This document shows, piece by piece, positions 60,254 through 64,000 of a stretch of DNA of 64,000 bases. Every line of letters starts with the position of its first letter. Positions within the stretch are counted from its first letter, which is position 1. The stretch is from positions 881,620,403 through 881,684,402 of the forward strand of contig CM060918.1 in NCBI GenBank assembly GCA_030737875.1, in the 5' to 3' direction. Position numbers and translations under genes: made by a program. Source of the stretch: Allium sativum (Eukaryota > Streptophyta > Magnoliopsida > Asparagales > Amaryllidaceae). The notes beneath the pieces were generated by a model. The model had not been told where the DNA came from. It saw nothing but the letters and a program-made list of their open reading frames with translations, and ran no database searches.

Positions 60254-60613
60254 TCTAGCATTGGTATGGCACCATTCGAAGCTCTTTATGGACGGCCGTG
60301 TCGTTCGCCTACATGTTGGTGGGAATCTACCGATAAGATCTTACTTGGGCCCGATATGATTAGAGAGACTTCGGAGAAGATTGACTTGATTCGGAGGAGG
60401 ATGAATGCAGCGCAAGATAGGCAGAAATCATATGCGGATAAGAGAATGACGGATCTTGAATTTGAGGTTGGGGACATGGTCTTTGTCAAAGTGTCTCCAT
60501 TACGGAACGTTGTTCGCTTTGGGTCAGTTGGGAAATTAGCACCAAGGTCTGTAGGGTCGTTTCCTATTAAGGAGAAAATTGGAAAGATGGCGTATAGAGT
60601 GGAGTTGCCCTAG
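60254..60613 (+). pseudogene. pol: Delta integrase C-terminal region
   Basis: Same frame as the core, from the TAG at 60251 to a TAG at 60611-60613. MAPFEALYGRPCRSP, LGPDMIRETSEKID, QDRQKSYADKRM, VGDMVFVKVSP and KLAPRSVGSFPI are the standard post-core landmarks. The GPF position reads GSF, a change in a usually conserved motif. Confidence 0.88.
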
Positions 60614-60985
60614 AGACTTAGTGGTGTACACGACGTATTCCATGTGTCACATTTGAGGAAGTGCTCGCACGAGACCGCGGAAGTGGTAGAGCCAAGCTTT
60701 CTTAGAGAGGTGGAGATAGAGCGTGATGCGACAATTCGACGAGCTCCTACGCGCATTCTTGGGTCGGAGATCAAGAGGTTGAGGAATCGAGAGGTCAGAC
60801 TAGTCAAAGTACAATGGGGAGATGATGAGAGCAACGCTACTTGGGAGACAGAAGAGAAGATGCGTTCACGATACCCTTTTCTTTTCGAGGGTATGTCCTT
60901 TGATTTCTCCTTTATCGCTTATCTTGTACTTATCTTACCTTTAGAGTATCCTCTCGCTAGTATCCTTGACCTTCAGTTAGGATAA
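60614..60985 (+). pseudogene. pol: Delta chromodomain-like C-terminus
   Basis: Same frame after the second TAG: VHDVFHVSHLRKCS, then PTRILGSEIKRLRNREVRL, VKVQWGDDESNATWETEE and MRSRYPFLFEG. This is the short chromodomain-like tail typical of Del/Tekay elements. The hydrophobic residues after about 60900 run past the usual end, and the frame stops at 60985. Confidence 0.85.
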
Positions 60986-61501
60986 TCCTATGGTTGAAAC
61001 ATGTGTTTGAGACATGTTATGTATGATGGATGCTCGTGGATGCAAGTGTTTGCTAGTGGTTGCTCGTGGACGCATATACACACGCTATTAGGCACTAGAT
61101 CGGCTCAGTCACTTCATATTTCATATTGCATATATATGGATGTATTTAGTAAAACGGATGTATGAGGATTTGTTTTTATCATATGAATGCTGCATTCAGA
61201 TGATGATTGTGCACGCATATAGAAATAATATGTAGCATTAGGGAACTTTTGCATACATAATGGACGCATGGCACTATCATGAATTTCATTAAGGAGGTCA
61301 ACTGAATCAGCGGACCGCCTGATTTTGCATTAGATATGGACATATACACACACTGTGCATTTAAACATGAAAGCATTAGAAGTCTATAAGGACAATGGAT
61401 GCCTGTGTTTGATGGTTGAGTAGATGGTTGTTTGGATGTTAGGATATACATTCTTCTTAACTTGAAGATTTCGGGGACAAAATCCATTAAGGAGGGGAGA
61501 A
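60986..61501 (+). mobile_element. Delta 3' untranslated region and polypurine tract
   Basis: 500 non-coding bases with AT-rich and ATGGATG-type short repeats, then GATTTCGGGGACAAAATCC (61468) and the polypurine tract AAGGAGGGGAGAA (61489-61501) next to the 3' LTR start. Confidence 0.88.
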
Positions 61502-62017
61502 TGTAACACCCCGTAATTCTGTTAATATTAATATTTACAAATTAAAGAATAACTAATCTCAGACGTGAGAAATGTGGGAAACGGGTTGCGCCATTGTGTT
61601 CGTCTCGGAATTCTAGTGGAGATAGAGTCCGAGTTTGCGGGAAACGAGTATCGGATGAAAAAGTTATGGACGAACGAAGTTTGGTGGCAAAGAAAGAAAA
61701 AAAATGCACTGGCGCACTAGGGAACTGCGCCAGTACATATTTACACTGGCGCACCTGCCAAGTGCGCCCAGGCCGAGGCTGGAGCCTGCACAGCTTTCTG
61801 GTTCAGGCTGACCCGTGTTGTTGAGTCCATTCTAACTCCTTGCTGAGTCATTAGGGCTGACTCATCGCCCTATCATAATTAAATGGTTTTGATTAACCCT
61901 AAGAACATCTGACGGCTTAAATTAATTTATAACTCTATAAAAAGACCCCTATACATAAACCCTAAATCAGAAAATAAACAAAGACCATGGCCGTCATGCT
62001 GATATTTTGAGACCTAG
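61502..62017 (+). mobile_element. 3' LTR of the delta element, first 516 bases
   Basis: Nearly identical to 53958-54474, including the TATA/telo-box (61936-61966). It breaks off after GACCTAG where the beta LTR begins; the 5' LTR continues at that point with AGCAGCC. CCTAG at 62013-62017 is the candidate TSD. The remainder should lie past base 64000. Confidence 0.92.
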
Positions 62018-64000
62018 TGTAATAACCCGGAAATTCTGGGCCAGTTTAAAATTTTTATTTCGACAATTTTAGCTAATTTTGAATATTTAAAATGAATTAT
62101 TTTAAATAATATCGGCGAAAAATTTATTTTGAATAGAATTAGAGCGTATATATTATACGCGTCGTCGTTAGAATATAAATAATTATATATAATTATAAAA
62201 GGAACTGAAAATGGCGCGGTAGTTCGATAATTCGATTTCAAACTTCAATTGAATGTACCGGGTGCAAAACAATCCGAATTTTAGTGAAACCAAAAACATT
62301 GGGATCTAATTGTGAATATCTTTCCAACGAATCCGACAAATCGAAATTTTATAGCGGGAATCAAAAGATATGTCCAGTTGAAAATTCTGAATAGTCGCTA
62401 TGGAATTCAGGCCCTTAAAAATGGGAATTTTGCAAACGACCTCAGATTTCAACGAAACCACTTTTGTTGGATCCGCAGTGTCAAATTATTGCTAGATTCC
62501 AAATTTCATAATTTTTCGAATCAATATGTGAGCGTGGAAAAGGAAAACGCGTTTGACCAGTTTCAGTTGATTTTAATCGACTGGAAAATGACCATTTTTT
62601 CAACGGTCTCAGAATTCGATGAAACTAGTTTTGTTAGGACTGTATCGTCAATACGAAGCTAGAAAATATTTTTCGGGAATTTTTCAAGTTAGTATGTGAC
62701 CCCGGTAATTTGAAATGTACATTTAAAATTCAATATAATGATTTAAATGTAATTTCAACGGAAACCGATTGTAACTATCGAATCAGCTTGCGATGCATAT
62801 TCCATTGTGTTCGGAATGGGGGTAAAACGCTATGGACGACAGGCGGTGGGCCTCGTTTCGAGGTCGTATGTGAAAGTCAACTTTTTGCCAAATAAAATAA
62901 TTAAATAATTAAAATAAAAAAAATTCTCCCTTTATCTTCTGCCCCCCCTATTCTTCATTTACGTTCAGATTCAAAAAAAAAAGGAAAAAAAAAACTGTTG
63001 CGCCCTAATTCCCCGTCGCCCTCGTAGTCGTCCGCCACCACCACGCCGGAGGCGCGCCTCCCCAGCCGCCGGACCTCGTCGACCCTCCCCCTCGCTTTGG
63101 CCCCCTCGCGCAGTGCCCCAAATCGACGCCATCACCCCCCCAATCCTCGCGCCGACCCCTTGACCAACCACCGCACCCCCTCTCTTGCCTCAGCCGCGTC
63201 GACAGACCCCCCCTTCCCCCTTCGATCGACGAACCACCTCTGAAACCGCCACCATCCCAGTGAGTTTTCCTTTTATTATTTTATTTATATTTATTTATTT
63301 TCAGTTTTATTATATACGTATATAATTAAAATCTGAAATTTATATGTATGCATATGGCAAAGGATTAGATTTTTAAACAAAGCAAGATTAGATTTTTTTC
63401 ATAGTAAAGACGTGATTTTAATGATGTAAGGCGAGATTTTTAAATTAGAAAAGACGTGATTTTTAAAAGTGAAAAGATTATATTTTTAAAATGCAAAAGA
63501 TTAAATTTTTAAATTTGAAAAGACGATATTTTTAGATGAGTAGTGAAGTAAAAATATGATTTTTACTTCGAGAAAAATATAAATTTTATATTATAGAAAG
63601 GCGAAATCTTTATATGAAGAATGGCGTGATAAAAATATAATCTTTACTATATGAACATCGATGTGAAAATATAATTTTTATCTATGTAGTAGCGGTTTAA
63701 AAATTCGATTTTTCTATATTGAACAACGTAGTAAAAATATGATTTTTATATATTGAATAGCAAAGTAAAATTTCGATTTTTATATATTGAATAGCATAGT
63801 AAAAATATGATTTTTATATATTGAACATCGAAGTAAAAATTCGATTTTTATATATGGAATAGAGAAATAAAAAGGTGATTTTTATATATGTAGTGGCTAC
63901 GGTCAACGAAGGTGACAAAAAGGCGAGAACGATGAAGATTTCTATCAAAGAAGAGTCAAGATGATTGGATAGCTATCTGTGAGAATTTCTCACTCTTCAA
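62018..64000 (+). mobile_element. Beta LTR, 5' part, running off the window
   Basis: Starts TGTAATAACCCGG as at 15017 and keeps the same order. The U3 repeats are at 62401-62700 and the ACACAATGG-type block near 62800. A strongly GC-rich CpG-rich island (63000-63255) ends in CCAGTGAGTTTT, a good donor-like site. An array of ATAAAAAT/ATTTTTAT palindromes (63420-63890) follows. The open frame in the island on the minus strand (62971-63171) is arginine- and glycine-rich by composition and is not supported as a gene. Whether this is a solo LTR or part of an element cannot be seen. Confidence 0.88.
63420..63890 (+). repeat. Palindromic array in the second beta LTR
   Basis: Ten or more units 30-55 bases apart with AAAAATATGATTTTTATAT or close variants, separated by TATTGAA-type spacers. 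Counterpart of 38205-38420. Confidence 0.75.

Larger units (their letters stand above)
53958..62017 (+). mobile_element. Delta Ty3/gypsy element with large RT deletion
   Basis: 5' LTR (53958-57112), primer site (57115-57126), gag-protease (57310-58665), RT scar (58666-59341), integrase and chromodomain-like region (59342-60985), polypurine tract (61489-61501) and the first 516 bases of the 3' LTR (61502-62017). A beta LTR then interrupts it. The interior is 4.39 kb, about 1.2 kb shorter than in gamma, mostly because RT and most of RNase H are gone. The 5' flank CAAAC (53953-53957) is the candidate TSD; the partner is off the window. The first 500 bases of the two LTRs are nearly identical, suggesting a fairly recent insertion. 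Confidence 0.9.

Overview
The window is plant nuclear DNA: AT-rich, and built almost entirely of Ty3/gypsy-type LTR retrotransposons with Del/Tekay-like chromovirus features (methionine-initiator-tRNA primer sites, gag zinc knuckles, protease-RT-RNase H-integrase order, chromodomain-like C-terminus). No intact host gene, tRNA, rRNA or CRISPR array was seen. The species cannot be named from the sequence. The setting suggests gene-poor heterochromatin. Four LTR families are named here for convenience: alpha (starts TGTAACATCCC), beta (TGTAATAACCCGG), gamma (TGTAACGACCCAG) and delta (TGTAACACCCCG).

Layout. 1-2877 is an inverted alpha LTR inserted in a forward alpha LTR remnant (2878-6266). 6267-6562 is a piece of an inverted LTR of another type (LTR-G). 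6558-49860 is one coherent nested stack, and each of its insertions can be closed by a target-site duplication (TSD). A non-coding alpha element (two LTRs of about 4.7-4.8 kb around 1.6 kb of non-coding DNA, TSD TGTTA) holds a delta solo LTR (TSD GTTTC). That holds a beta solo LTR (TSD TCTAG), which holds a gamma solo LTR (TSD GCGCT/GCGCC), which holds a complete 16.56-kb gamma element in the opposite orientation (16288-32845, TSD CAAGG). The alpha element sits in LTR-G, which abuts the 3' part of another alpha-like element (50786 to about 51930). This makes seven layers in all. About 51931-53507 is unassigned, more complex DNA. 53508-53957 is an inverted delta LTR tail. 53958-62017 is a delta element that has lost almost all of its RT but keeps integrase. 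Its 3' LTR is interrupted at 62018 by a beta LTR that runs off the window.

Coding content. Only two elements carry coding sequence. The gamma element (minus strand, 27118 to 22879) has gag, two zinc knuckles, protease, an unbroken RT-RNase H segment, integrase and a chromodomain-like end, split by five in-frame stops and one frameshift. The delta element (plus strand, 57310 to about 60900) has gag, protease, integrase and chromodomain-like parts with in-frame stops and a large deletion. Neither can make a full polyprotein as read.

The main point of interest is the LTRs. They are very long (3.2-6.1 kb). Different families share a modular plan: paired U3 repeats, a TATA box followed by a telo-box, a GC-rich exon-like island ending in a splice-donor-like GT, and near the 3' end a hairpin whose stem shows a compensatory change between families.
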